Assembly: GCF_000718095.1 (NCBI RefSeq)
Contig: NZ_JOEI01000018.1
Span: forward strand, 310,001 to 374,000
Direction: 5' to 3'
From: Streptomyces scopuliridis RB72
GTDB lineage: Bacteria > Actinomycetota > Actinomycetes > Streptomycetales > Streptomycetaceae
DNA: 64,000 bases
Part shown: in pieces, positions 16,374 to 24,913 of the stretch
Layout of the letters: each line of letters begins with the position of its first letter
Position numbering within the stretch: the stretch's first letter is position 1
The notes under the pieces: model-generated
What the model saw: the letters and a program-made list of their open reading frames with translations, nothing else
Databases searched by the model: none
Told to the model about the DNA's origin: nothing
Made by a program: the position numbers and the translations under genes

Positions 16374-17096
16374 GTGACCGACAGCACTCATATCCCGTCC
16401 CACAACGAGCCGCACGGCGATTCCCTCGGCGACCGCCTCAACTGGCTGCGCGCCGCGGTCCTCGGGGCCAATGACGGCATCGTCTCCACCGCGGGCATCG
16501 TGGTCGGTGTCGCGGGAGCGACGGACTCCCGCGCCACCCTGCTCACGGCGGGACTCGCCGGACTGCTGGCCGGATCGATGTCGATGGCCGCCGGGGAGTA
16601 CGTCTCGGTGTCCACGCAACGCGACTCGGAGAAGGCGGCGCTGGCCCTGGAACGGCGCGAACTGCGCGAACAGCCGCGGGAAGAACTCGAAGAACTGACC
16701 GAACTGCTGGCGGCGCGCGGCCTGTCGGAGAAGGTCGCCCGCGAGGCCGCGGAACAGCTCACCCGGCGCGACGCCCTGCGCGCCCACGCGAGCGTGGAAC
16801 TGGGCATCGACCCCGACGCCCTGACCAACCCCTGGCACGCGGCGGGAGCCAGCTTCCTCGCCTTCACCGCGGGCGCGCTGCTCCCGCTGCTCGCGATGGT
16901 GCTCACGCCGCTGTCCCTGCGGCTGCTGGTGACGGTCGTCTCCGTACTGGCGGCGCTGGCGCTGACCGGCTGGTGGAGCGCGAGACTGGGCGCGGCGACG
17001 GTGGGACCCGCGCTGCTGCGGAACGTGGGCGGGGGAGCGCTGGCGATGGGGGTCACGTACGCGGCGGGCGCGCTGTTGAGGGCGGCGGGGGTTTAA
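16374..17096 (+). CDS. VIT1/CCC1 transporter family protein
   Basis: 240-aa membrane protein of the vacuolar iron transporter family. The first helix region has LRAAVLGANDGIVSTAGIVVGVAGA, the second SMSMAAGEYVSVSTQRDSE, both family signatures. A cytoplasmic Glu-rich loop (ELREQPREELEELTELL) binds metal in the family. Three C-terminal helices follow (FLAFTAGALLPLLAMVL onward). It probably moves Fe2+ or Mn2+ across the membrane. Start GTG 16374. The stop codon overlaps the stop of the opposite-strand NACHT remnant (TTAA at 17093-17096). Confidence 0.9.
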   Translation: MTDSTHIPSHNEPHGDSLGDRLNWLRAAVLGANDGIVSTAGIVVGVAGATDSRATLLTAGLAGLLAGSMSMAAGEYVSVSTQRDSEKAALALERRELREQPREELEELTELLAARGLSEKVAREAAEQLTRRDALRAHASVELGIDPDALTNPWHAAGASFLAFTAGALLPLLAMVLTPLSLRLLVTVVSVLAALALTGWWSARLGAATVGPALLRNVGGGALAMGVTYAAGALLRAAGV

Positions 17097-18291
17097 TTCC
17101 GGACGAACTCGATCCGGCCGGGGGTGAAGGCATCCTCCCCGCGCACCGGGGTGCCGTTCGCCACTGTGATGACCAGGTTCTCCCGGGCGGCCAGTGGGGA
17201 CAGGTCGATTGGGCCTTCTCGGTGGGTGCAGACCGACAGCCGGAGACGCTCCAGCTTCGGGAGTTCCGCCAGAGGATCGAGTCCTCCGGCCAAGGAGCAA
17301 TCCGTCAAGTTGAGATCGGTGAGCGATTCCCAGTCGCTGATCCAGTCGAGACATTGGGCTCTCAGCCAGCGCAGATTGAGGGCCCACCACCTCGCGCTCG
17401 GTGTCCCGGCGTACGAGCAGCGGGTCCAGGGCCGCGTCGTACAACTCCTTGCGCGCTCGCGGCAGTCGTATCCGGCGGTCGCGGTTGAGTGCGCACAGCA
17501 GCGCGCACATCAGCGGATTGGTCGCCGGCCTGCCCAGGTCCCGCCGTCCCGTGACGGCCTGGATGAGGGACTGTTCGTACGTGTCGAGGACTGAGGCGTC
17601 CGGCGGGCACTCCTGGCGCGCCGCGTCGTGCCAGTGGGCGACGAAGGCGCGGATGTCGTCCCGTTCCATCGGAAGCAGTGAGTGCGCCGTGAAACCGTGG
17701 CCCGTCAGCCAGTCCTCGGGCACCGCCGAGGGGCGCGTCGTCGCCATGTACCGCGCCTCGGGGAAGGCCGCGATGAGTGATCTGAGCCAGGTCTCCGTAC
17801 GGCTGCGCAGCCGCGTCGGGACCTCGTCCACGCCGTCCACCAGCACCAGCGCCCGGCCGCCGGTCAGCAGCCGCTCCGCCCATCCCGCCGGTGCGGAACC
17901 GTGCAGCGGCACGCCCGAGGCGCGCAAGAAGTCCTCCGGCAGGGGGAGTTCGTCGGCCGTCGTGAACGCGCGCAGTCGCAGGACGAACGGTAGAAAACTC
18001 CTCGCGCAGGCGCGCCGGGTCCAGTTCCAGGGCGAAGAGCCGGTCCGCGCCGATCTCGCCCGCCGCCGCGAAGGCGGACCGTACGGCCTCGACCGCCGCC
18101 GGCCGCTCGTTCTCCGGCAGCCGCGCGTGGGCATCCTTGAGCCGGCGGGCCAGCACCTTCGCCGGCCGGTCGGGTGACGCGGGTTTCGGCAGGGGGCGTA
18201 CGGGGGCGTCCACGAGGCCCGCGCCCGGCTTCGGGGTCAGCAGCGACTTGGCGATCGCGCCCATGACCGTACCCGCGAGACGTGCCACCAC
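17093..18291 (-). pseudogene. decayed NACHT-LRR STAND ATPase gene
   Basis: This is the remnant of a NACHT-domain signalling ATPase, a family with known antiphage members. From GTG 18291 (GGAG upstream) the N-terminal domain reads normally to LDPARLREEF. Near 17990-18003 the frame changes and sequence jumps straight to the middle of the NACHT domain (FLPFVLRLRAF), losing the rest of the N-domain and the Walker A loop. Walker B survives as ALVLVDGVDEVP, followed by TTRPSAVPEDW. A second jump near 17380-17395 leads in another frame to a short leucine-rich C-terminus (LTDLNLTDCSL, LPKLERLRLSV). Two internal deletions with frameshifts best explain this. It cannot encode an active ATPase. Confidence 0.8.
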
Positions 18292-18364
18292 AACTTCGGC
18301 TCCGGCGACAGCGCGCCCCGCGCGACGCGGCGCCGTCTGACCTCCTCCTCCTCGACGCACGAAC

Positions 18365-18390
18365 GCGGGCCGCCCCGGAGGACGGCCCGC
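18365..18390 (-). terminator. hairpin downstream of the S8 peptidase gene
   Basis: GCGGGCCG and CGGCCCGC form a perfect 8-bp stem with a 10-nt loop, about 38 nt after the stop of the peptidase gene on the minus strand. Confidence 0.55.
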
Positions 18391-18427
18391 GCTCGGTACA
18401 GCGGTCGGTGCTCACGCACCCAGGTGC

Positions 18428-19978
18428 TTACTTGCGCACCGCCGCCAGGGCGTCGACAATGCCCGCCCCGTAGAAGCTGTTGTAGCCCTTGCCGCCCTCG
18501 CAGACGGCGTCGGCCTCTCCGTCACCGTCGATGTCGTACGGCGCCGGGCAGGCGGTGTCATCGGCCTGGACCGACAGGAGCGCCTTGATCGCCTGCGGCG
18601 AGGCGTGCGGGTGGGTCGACTTCAGCAGCGCCGCGACGCCCGCGACATGCGGGGAGGCCATCGACGTACCGGCCATGTAGCCGTAGTTTCCGCCCGGCAG
18701 CGGGCCGAGGATCAGGCCGCTGACCGCCGGCGGGGCCGGGGTCTGGTAGCGCGTGGAGTCGCCGCCCGGGGCCGCGATGTCGATGACACCGAGACCGTAG
18801 TTGGAGAACGAGGACTTCAGACCCTTGGCGCCGGTGGACGCGACGGTCACCACACCCGGCAGCTGGGTGGGGATGTCGAGGCACTCGGACGGGTCGATGA
18901 CGCGGTCGCCCGGAGTGGTGTCGTTCGGGCTGGACGGGTCGGTGATCGAGTCGGACGCGAGATCGTAGTTCTCGTTGCCCGCGGCGGCGACGTTGACCGC
19001 GCCCTTCTTCTCCGCGTACCGCGTGGCCCGCGAGACCGCCTCGACCAGAGCCTTCTGGTCGGGGTCGTTCTTGCAGTTGAAGTACCACGGGTCGGTGTAA
19101 TAGCTGTTGTTCGTCACATCGACGCCGTGCTCGGCGGCCCACACGAAGCCGCAGACGACGGCCTCGGTGTAGAAGAACCCGGCCGGCGTGGACACCTTGA
19201 TGCCGGAGACCTTCACGCCCGGCGCGACACCGGTGACACCGATGCCGTTCTTGGCCGCGGCTATCTCACCGGCGACATGCGTGCCGTGCGGGCTCTCGCC
19301 CGTGCCCGGCCGCCAGGCGCCCTCGGTCGTGTCCGGCTTGCCGCCGACACAGTTCACCGAGGCCGCGCGGTCGAAGTTCGGCGCTATGTCCGGGTGGGTG
19401 TCGTCGACACCCGTGTCGATGACGGCGACAGTGACGTTCCTGCTGCCGAGCGTCTTCTCGTGCGCCTTGTCCGCCTTGATGGCGGGCAGGTCCCACTGCA
19501 ACGGCTCCAGCGGGTCCTGGTCGGCGGCCTTGTTCGCCTTCGCCTTCGCGGTGGCGGCGGCGACCTCCTCGGCGGACAGCACCTTCGGGGCGCCGATGTC
19601 CGTCGTGGACTGCGCGGACAGCGGCGCGGTGCGGGTGGCACCGGCCGAGTCGACGCCCTTGACCTTGCGGACGGTCTTCGCGAACTCGGGGTTCTGCGAG
19701 GTGACGACTATGACGCCTATCTGGTCATAGGAGGTCACGACCGTGCCGCCCGCCTCGGCGATCGCCTTCTTGACCGACGAGACGGTGGAACGTCCACCGC
19801 GGGTGTTGACGACGTACGACAGCTTCGGGCCGTCCGTCGCGACCGCGGCGGCGGGGACACTGCCCGCCGCCGTCGCGGCCGTGGCCGTACCGGTCGGCAG
19901 GAAGCCGAGCGAGACGGTGAGCGCCAGACCTGCGGGCAGAGCGAGCGCGCGCCGCCGTCTGGATCCCAGATGAGCCAT
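18428..19978 (-). CDS. secreted S8 family serine peptidase (subtilisin-like)
   Basis: 516-aa subtilase. The signal peptide is MAHLGSRRRRALALPAGL followed by a hydrophobic core ending near ATAATA. An inhibitor-type propeptide (LSYVVNTRGGRSTVSSVKKAI) is followed by the catalytic domain. The triad is visible: Asp in VAVIDTGVDDTHPD, His in HGTHVAGE, Ser in GTSMASPHVAG, and the oxyanion Asn in AAAGNENYD. The length is typical of Streptomyces secreted subtilases with no extra C-terminal domain. GTGGAGAACCC precedes ATG 19978. It is single-gene, divergent from the DUF485 gene. Confidence 0.93.
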   Translation of the reverse strand: MAHLGSRRRRALALPAGLALTVSLGFLPTGTATAATAAGSVPAAAVATDGPKLSYVVNTRGGRSTVSSVKKAIAEAGGTVVTSYDQIGVIVVTSQNPEFAKTVRKVKGVDSAGATRTAPLSAQSTTDIGAPKVLSAEEVAAATAKAKANKAADQDPLEPLQWDLPAIKADKAHEKTLGSRNVTVAVIDTGVDDTHPDIAPNFDRAASVNCVGGKPDTTEGAWRPGTGESPHGTHVAGEIAAAKNGIGVTGVAPGVKVSGIKVSTPAGFFYTEAVVCGFVWAAEHGVDVTNNSYYTDPWYFNCKNDPDQKALVEAVSRATRYAEKKGAVNVAAAGNENYDLASDSITDPSSPNDTTPGDRVIDPSECLDIPTQLPGVVTVASTGAKGLKSSFSNYGLGVIDIAAPGGDSTRYQTPAPPAVSGLILGPLPGGNYGYMAGTSMASPHVAGVAALLKSTHPHASPQAIKALLSVQADDTACPAPYDIDGDGEADAVCEGGKGYNSFYGAGIVDALAAVRK

Positions 19979-20243
19979 GGGTTCTCCACATCATCCGTGA
20001 AAGAACCGTCCCCGCGCAGGCGTGCGCGCGGACGGGTACATGACCAGTGAAGTTATCGCTGATCATCCCCGGTCTTCAATCACTTCCCGAATCATTTTTG
20101 GAAGAAACTGGAAGAAAAAGGCCGGTGTTGAACCGCGTCGCCACGCCCTCCGTGCCGTTGTCAGGGGGACCAGCACATCCGCACCCCCCGTGAGGTTTTC
20201 CCTGATGCCCCACCCCACCGCACCCGCGTCACGAGGAGATTCC

Positions 20244-20639
20244 GTGGCTTCCGATGCACCGCCGCCCAAGGGCGGTACGGACACCAGCCCCGCCCAGTCA
20301 ACGCCGGACCGGTCCACGACGGCGCAGCCCACGACGGCCCAGTTCGTCGAGGTGCAGGAGAGCGCGGAATTCGGCGAACTGCGCCGTGCGTACCGCTCCT
20401 TCGCCTTCCCGCTGACCATCGCGTTCATCGCCTGGTACCTGCTGTACGTCCTGCTGTCCAACTACGCGGGCGGCTTCATGGGCACCAAGCTCTTCGGCAA
20501 CATCAACGTGGCCCTGATCCTCGGCCTCGCGCAGTTCGTCACCACCTTCCTCATCGCCTGGTTCTACGCGCGGCACGCGTCGCGCAAGCTCGACCCGAAG
20601 GCGGACGTCATCAAGTCCCGTATGGAGGCCGACGCATGA
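20244..20639 (+). CDS. DUF485 membrane protein
   Basis: 131-aa protein with a disordered N-terminus (~45 residues) and two membrane helices (FAFPLTIAFIAWYLLYVLLSN and INVALILGLAQFVTTFLIAWF), ending in a basic tail. DUF485 proteins (YjcH type) regularly precede acetate or monocarboxylate symporters and are thought to assist them. GAGGAG lies 7 nt before GTG 20244. It overlaps the symporter start by 4 nt (ATGA), so the pair is coupled. Confidence 0.9.
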   Translation: MASDAPPPKGGTDTSPAQSTPDRSTTAQPTTAQFVEVQESAEFGELRRAYRSFAFPLTIAFIAWYLLYVLLSNYAGGFMGTKLFGNINVALILGLAQFVTTFLIAWFYARHASRKLDPKADVIKSRMEADA

Positions 20640-22285
20640 GCCAGTCGCTCCCACACATGAGTCACCCGGTCCAGCAGCTCGCCGCCGCCGCGGACGCGAG
20701 CGAGCACCGGCCGCTGATCATCACGCTCTTCGGCCTCTTCGTCGTGGCGACGCTGTTCATCACCGTCTGGGCCGGCCGCCAGACCAAGAGCGCGTCCGAC
20801 TTCTACGCGGGCGGCCGGCAGTTCACCGGTTTCCAGAACGGCCTCGCGGTCTCCGGCGACTACATGTCCGCCGCGTCCTTCCTGGGCATCGCGGGCGCCA
20901 TCGCGCTCTTCGGATACGACGGCTTCCTGTACTCCATCGGCTTCCTGGTCGCCTGGCTGGTCGCGCTGCTGCTCGTCGCCGAGCCGCTGCGCAACTCCGG
21001 CCGGTACACGATGGGTGACGTCCTCGCGTACCGCATGCGCCAGCGTCCGGTCCGTACCGCCGCGGGCACGTCCACCATCGTGGTCTCGATCTTCTATCTG
21101 CTGGCGCAGATGGCCGGCGCGGGCGTGCTGGTCTCCCTGCTGCTCGGGATCACCAGCGACGCCGGGAAGATCGCCATCGTCGCGCTGGTCGGTCTGCTGA
21201 TGATCGTGTACGTCACGATCGGCGGGATGAAGGGCACCACCTGGGTCCAGATGGTCAAGGCCGTGCTGCTCATCGCGGGCACCCTGCTGATCACCTTCCT
21301 GATCCTGTGGAAGTTCAGCTTCAACCTCTCCGACCTGCTGGGCACGGCGGCGAGCAACAGCGGCAAGGGCGCGGCCTTCCTGGAGCCCGGCCTCAAGTAC
21401 GGCGCCACCGCGACCTCGAAGCTGGACTTCATCTCGCTGGGCATCGCGCTCGTGCTCGGTACGGCGGGGCTGCCGCACATCCTGATCCGCTTCTACACCG
21501 TGCCGACCGCCAAGGCCGCCCGCAAGTCGGTCATCTGGGCCATCGGCATCATCGGCGCCTTCTATCTGATGACCATCGTGCTCGGCTTCGGCGCCGCCGC
21601 CCTGCTCAAGCCCGGCGACATCATCGCCTCCAACAAGGCCGGCAATACGGCGGCGCCGCTGGCCGCCCTGGAGATCGGCGGCGGAGCCGACTCGACCGGG
21701 GGCGCGATCCTGCTCGCCGTGATCTCCGCGGTCGCGTTCGCCACCATCCTCGCGGTGGTCGCCGGGCTGACCCTGGCGTCCTCGTCGTCGTTCGCGCACG
21801 ACATCTACGCCAATGTCATCCGCAAGGGAGAGGCGACCGAGAAGGAGGAGGTCCGCGCGGCCCGCTGGGCGACCGTCGCCATCGGCATCGTCTCGATCGC
21901 GCTCGGCGCCCTCGCCCGCGATCTGAATGTGGCCGGACTGGTCGCGCTCGCCTTCGCCGTCGCCGCCTCGGCCAATCTGCCGACGATCCTCTACAGCCTG
22001 TTCTGGAAGCGGTTCACCACCCAGGGCGCCCTGTGGTCGATTTATGGCGGTCTGGCCTCGTCCGTGCTGCTGGTGTTGTTCTCCCCCGTCGTCTCGGGCA
22101 AGCCGACCTCGATGTTCCCGGGTGTGGACTTCCACTTCTTCCCGCTGGAGAACCCGGGGCTGATCTCGATCCCGCTGGGCTTTCTGCTGGGCTGGCTGGG
22201 CACCGTGCTGTCGAAGGAGGAGCCGGACAAGGGCAAGTACGCCGAGCTGGAGGTCAAGTCCCTCACCGGCACGGGAGCGCACTGA
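20636..22285 (+). CDS. solute:sodium symporter (ActP/MctC-like)
   Basis: 549-aa SSS-family transporter with about 13 membrane helices. Family signs are the early SDFYAGGRQFTGFQNGLAVSGDYMSAASFLG segment, RYTMGDVLAYRMRQRPVR and the sodium-site region SVDFAT-like AVAFATILAVVAGLT. Similarity and the DUF485 partner favour a short-chain monocarboxylate such as acetate, pyruvate or propionate. The last codons form the first unit of an 18-bp tandem repeat carrying the stop codon. A strong hairpin follows 60 nt downstream. Confidence 0.9.
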   Translation: MSQSLPHMSHPVQQLAAAADASEHRPLIITLFGLFVVATLFITVWAGRQTKSASDFYAGGRQFTGFQNGLAVSGDYMSAASFLGIAGAIALFGYDGFLYSIGFLVAWLVALLLVAEPLRNSGRYTMGDVLAYRMRQRPVRTAAGTSTIVVSIFYLLAQMAGAGVLVSLLLGITSDAGKIAIVALVGLLMIVYVTIGGMKGTTWVQMVKAVLLIAGTLLITFLILWKFSFNLSDLLGTAASNSGKGAAFLEPGLKYGATATSKLDFISLGIALVLGTAGLPHILIRFYTVPTAKAARKSVIWAIGIIGAFYLMTIVLGFGAAALLKPGDIIASNKAGNTAAPLAALEIGGGADSTGGAILLAVISAVAFATILAVVAGLTLASSSSFAHDIYANVIRKGEATEKEEVRAARWATVAIGIVSIALGALARDLNVAGLVALAFAVAASANLPTILYSLFWKRFTTQGALWSIYGGLASSVLLVLFSPVVSGKPTSMFPGVDFHFFPLENPGLISIPLGFLLGWLGTVLSKEEPDKGKYAELEVKSLTGTGAH

Positions 22286-22326
22286 ATCCCGGGAGTGCGC
22301 TGAACCCTGGGAGTGCACTGAATCCT
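22273..22326 (+). repeat. 18-bp tandem repeat carrying the stop codon, 3 units
   Basis: Units at 22273-22290, 22291-22308 and 22309-22326 follow GGGAGYGCRCTGAAYCCY. The first contains the symporter stop TGA, and because the unit is 18 bp the same frame meets a TGA again in units 2 and 3. In the +1 frame it would read G-S-A-L-N-P repeated. Confidence 0.8.
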
Positions 22327-22344
22327 GTAGACGGTATACAGATC

Positions 22345-22380
22345 CATGGCCGCATCGTAGAGTCCTACGATGCGGCCATG
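22345..22380 (+). terminator. strong hairpin after the symporter gene
   Basis: CATGGCCGCATCGTAG pairs perfectly with CTACGATGCGGCCATG (16-bp stem, 4-nt loop). It lies 60 nt after the symporter stop and before moaA. Confidence 0.75.
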
Positions 22381-22468
22381 CCGCTCCTCGTAACATGCAG
22401 GCCCTGTTGATGTCAGTGGTCTGACGTAGGCTCGATCGAGTCGGATCCGATCAGGGAGGGGGGCCTGA

Positions 22469-23461
22469 GTGCTCATCGACACCTTTGGCCGTGTCGCCAC
22501 CGACCTGCGCGTCTCGCTCACGGACCGGTGCAATCTCAGGTGTACGTACTGCATGCCCGAAGAGGGGCTCCAGTGGCTCACCAAATCGGATCTGCTCAGC
22601 GACGACGAGATCGTCCGGCTGATCCATATCGCCGTGACGCGGCTGGGGATCACGGAAGTCCGCTTCACCGGCGGTGAGCCGCTGCTCAGGCCCGGTCTCG
22701 TCGGGATCGTGGAGCGGTGTGCGGCGCTGGAGCCACGCCCGCGGATGTCACTGACCACCAATGGCATCGGCCTCAAGCGGACGGCCGCCGCGCTGCGGGA
22801 GGCCGGTCTCGACCGGGTCAATGTCTCGCTCGACACGCTGCGCCCCGATGTTTTCAAGACCCTCACCCGCCGCGACCGGCACCAGGACGTGCTGGACGGT
22901 CTGCGCGCGGCCCATGACGCCGGGCTGACCCCGGTCAAGGTCAACGCCGTCCTGATGCCGGGGCTCAACGGCGACGAGGCGCCCGATCTGCTGGCCTGGG
23001 CCGTGGAGCACGGCTACGAGCTGCGCTTCATCGAGCAGATGCCCCTCGACGCCCAGCACGGCTGGAAGCGCGACGGCATGATAACGGCCGGTGACATCCT
23101 CGACTCGCTGCGTACGCGCTTCGGGCTGACCGAGGAGGGCGAGTCCGTACGGGGCTCGGCGCCCGCCGAGCGCTGGGTCGTCGACGGCGGTCCGCACCGC
23201 GTGGGCGTGATCGCGTCCGTCACCCGCCCGTTCTGCCAGGCCTGCGACCGTACGCGGCTGACCGCCGACGGACAGGTGCGTACGTGCCTGTTCGCCCAGG
23301 AGGAGACGGATCTGCGGGGCGCGCTGCGCTCCGACGCGCCCGACGACGAGATCGCCGCGCTCTGGAAGACAGCGATGTGGGGCAAGAAGGCCGGTTCCGG
23401 GCTGGACGATCCGGCGGCGTTCCTCCAGCCCGAGCGGCCGATGTCAGCGATCGGTGGCTGA
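22469..23461 (+). CDS. moaA: GTP 3',8-cyclase MoaA
   Basis: 330-aa radical SAM enzyme for the first step of molybdenum cofactor synthesis, turning GTP into 3',8-cyclo-7,8-dihydro-GTP. The N-terminal cluster site is C-N-L-R-C-T-Y-C, with the SAM-binding GGEPLL. The C-terminal second cluster has FCQACDRTRL and C-L-F spaced as in MoaA. The C-terminal Gly-Gly (SAIGG) required for activity is present. GGGAGGGGG lies upstream of GTG 22469. No other moa genes are in the window. Confidence 0.95.
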   Translation: MLIDTFGRVATDLRVSLTDRCNLRCTYCMPEEGLQWLTKSDLLSDDEIVRLIHIAVTRLGITEVRFTGGEPLLRPGLVGIVERCAALEPRPRMSLTTNGIGLKRTAAALREAGLDRVNVSLDTLRPDVFKTLTRRDRHQDVLDGLRAAHDAGLTPVKVNAVLMPGLNGDEAPDLLAWAVEHGYELRFIEQMPLDAQHGWKRDGMITAGDILDSLRTRFGLTEEGESVRGSAPAERWVVDGGPHRVGVIASVTRPFCQACDRTRLTADGQVRTCLFAQEETDLRGALRSDAPDDEIAALWKTAMWGKKAGSGLDDPAAFLQPERPMSAIGG

Positions 23462-23743
23462 GTTCCGCTCCCACTCGGTCAGCTCCACCACGTCCTTCAG
23501 AAAGCCGCGCATCCCCAGGAACGAGGAGAGATGCTCGCGGTGTTCGTCGCAGGCCAGCCAGGTCTTGCGGCGCTCGGGCGTGTGCAGCTTGGGGTTGTTC
23601 CAGGCGAGGACCCAGACGGCGGGCGCGCGGCACCCCTTGGCGGAACAGATCGGGGCCGCGTCGTCGGCGGGTCCCTCGGGAGAGCCGGGAGCGCCCGGAA
23701 AGCCTGGGGAGCCGGGGAAGCTGGGAGAGCCGGGGAAGTTCAC
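23444..23743 (-). CDS. small protein with collagen-like leader, 99 aa
   Basis: Unknown function. The first 30 residues are Pro/Gly/Ser triplets (PGSPSFPGSPGFPGAPGSP), low complexity and probably disordered. The rest is a compact Cys/His-rich domain: ICSAKGCRAPAVWVLAWNN and LACDEHREHLSSFL, likely binding one zinc through Cys-x4-Cys and Cys-x2-His. Streptomyces members are often mislabelled acetone carboxylase. The gene overlaps the 3' end of moaA by 18 nt in convergent orientation. The start is GTG 23743. Confidence 0.7.
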   Translation of the reverse strand: MNFPGSPSFPGSPGFPGAPGSPEGPADDAAPICSAKGCRAPAVWVLAWNNPKLHTPERRKTWLACDEHREHLSSFLGMRGFLKDVVELTEWERNSATDR

Positions 23744-23780
23744 CCGACCACCCTAGGACACATTCCGTAACCGGAAATGG

Positions 23781-23818
23781 CGACGCCGGGCAGCCACGGG
23801 GGGAGCTGCCCGGCGTCG
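23781..23818. terminator. 14-bp perfect hairpin
   Basis: CGACGCCGGGCAGC pairs with GCTGCCCGGCGTCG, loop 10 nt. It lies downstream of the DUF3099 gene (minus strand) and upstream of the small zinc-binding-like gene. Confidence 0.65.
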
Positions 23819-23932
23819 GTCCGTCGCTCCGACGGGGGATGCGGAGCGCCCTTAAAGTATGTCACGGGCAACGGGGTGCCGTGCACCGGAACTTCACGAT
23901 TGATCTGAGCTTTTCTTGAGCCTTGCGGAGCG

Positions 23933-24298
23933 TCACGGACCGCTTGGCCGGTCCCCCTCGGTCGCCGCGGCGCCGGTTTCCGCCACGACAGGTTCCGCAG
24001 GGGGCGCGATCATTGTACGGGCCGGCGGGGCGAGATGGGCCGAGGGAAGCGAAGTGCCGTTCTCCCGGCCGCCGTTGGCGATCACCACCGCCACGTACGG
24101 CAGCAGCACCCCCAGCACGAGCGTCACGATCGCGACCGGCCGCTGCACATTCCACAGGGCCACGGTCGCGATCACCGCGAGCGTCCGTACGGACATCGAG
24201 ATCACATACCGGCGCTGCCGGCCGCGCACATCCTCGGCGAGTCCCTGCCGGGCCCCCGTGATCCGGAAGACCTCCGTGCCGCCCCGCTTCCGCACCAC
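23933..24298 (-). CDS. DUF3099 family membrane protein
   Basis: 121-aa protein. The N-terminus has EVFRITGARQGLAEDVRGRQRRY, the DUF3099 signature, followed by two membrane helices (ISMSVRTLAVIATVALW and VAIVTLVLGVLLPYVAVVIANGG) and a disordered Ala/Pro tail. The start is taken as GTG 24298 (with a second GTG next to it), after GGTGGGAA; longer frames upstream look non-coding. Function unknown. Confidence 0.8.
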   Translation of the reverse strand: MVRKRGGTEVFRITGARQGLAEDVRGRQRRYVISMSVRTLAVIATVALWNVQRPVAIVTLVLGVLLPYVAVVIANGGRENGTSLPSAHLAPPARTMIAPPAEPVVAETGAAATEGDRPSGP

Positions 24299-24510
24299 GT
24301 TCCCACCACCCGATTCTGTGCCGGACTCTCCCCGGACCGGACCCGCACAACGGTACGCCGGGACCCGGGCGCCCACGAGAGCGGGGGCACTCCCATCCTG
24401 GCCGATGTCCCCCGCGTCCCGCCACGTACGGCTGTGTCCGACATGCGCCGAATGGCGGAACACTTCAGACTGGCGATCACGCGCAGATCGCGCCGCGTGA
24501 GGAGGCGACC

Positions 24511-24798
24511 ATGGGCTGGTTGTGGGTCATCATCGTGGGTCTGGTGCTCGGCCTGATCGCCCGGGCCATCATCCCGGGCAAGCAGCACATCCCGCTGTGG
24601 CTGACGATCCTGTTCGGCATGCTCGGCAGCTTCCTCGGCAACGCGGTCGCGGGCTGGATCGGTGTCGCGGAGACCAAGGGAGTGGACTGGACCCGGCATG
24701 TGCTCCAGTTGATCGGGGCCATCGTCATCGTCTACCTCGGCAGCCTGCTCTGGAACTCGATCCGCAGCGACAAGCGGGGCAGCAGGCAGAGAGCCTGA
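24511..24798 (+). CDS. GlsB/YeaQ/YmgE family stress membrane protein
   Basis: 95-aa transglycosylase-associated-type small membrane protein. Three hydrophobic helices start with GWLWVIIVGLVLGLIARAIIPGK, with the family motif G-x-x-A-R-x-x-x-P-G, and a second GMLGSFLGNAVAGWIG. The C-terminus is basic. GGAGGCGACC precedes ATG 24511. It is monocistronic and convergent with tyrS. Confidence 0.88.
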   Translation: MGWLWVIIVGLVLGLIARAIIPGKQHIPLWLTILFGMLGSFLGNAVAGWIGVAETKGVDWTRHVLQLIGAIVIVYLGSLLWNSIRSDKRGSRQRA

Positions 24799-24832
24799 AC
24801 CGGGCGCCGACCCGGACAGGGCGGGACGGTTA

Positions 24833-24863
24833 CGGCCGGGCACGCGTGCGCGTTGCCCGGCCG
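24833..24863. terminator. bidirectional hairpin between the GlsB-type gene and tyrS
   Basis: CGGCCGGGCA pairs with TGCCCGGCCG around an 11-nt loop. It sits between two convergent genes and could serve both. Confidence 0.6.
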
Positions 24864-24913
24864 CAGCCGTGTGCCGTAGGCGCTGTTCCACGAGCCGTAC
24901 GGGTCCGGAGTTG

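Noticed and set aside
20564..22396. 610-codon minus-strand open frame
   Set aside because: Antisense to the symporter, with repeated charged residues typical of shadow frames.
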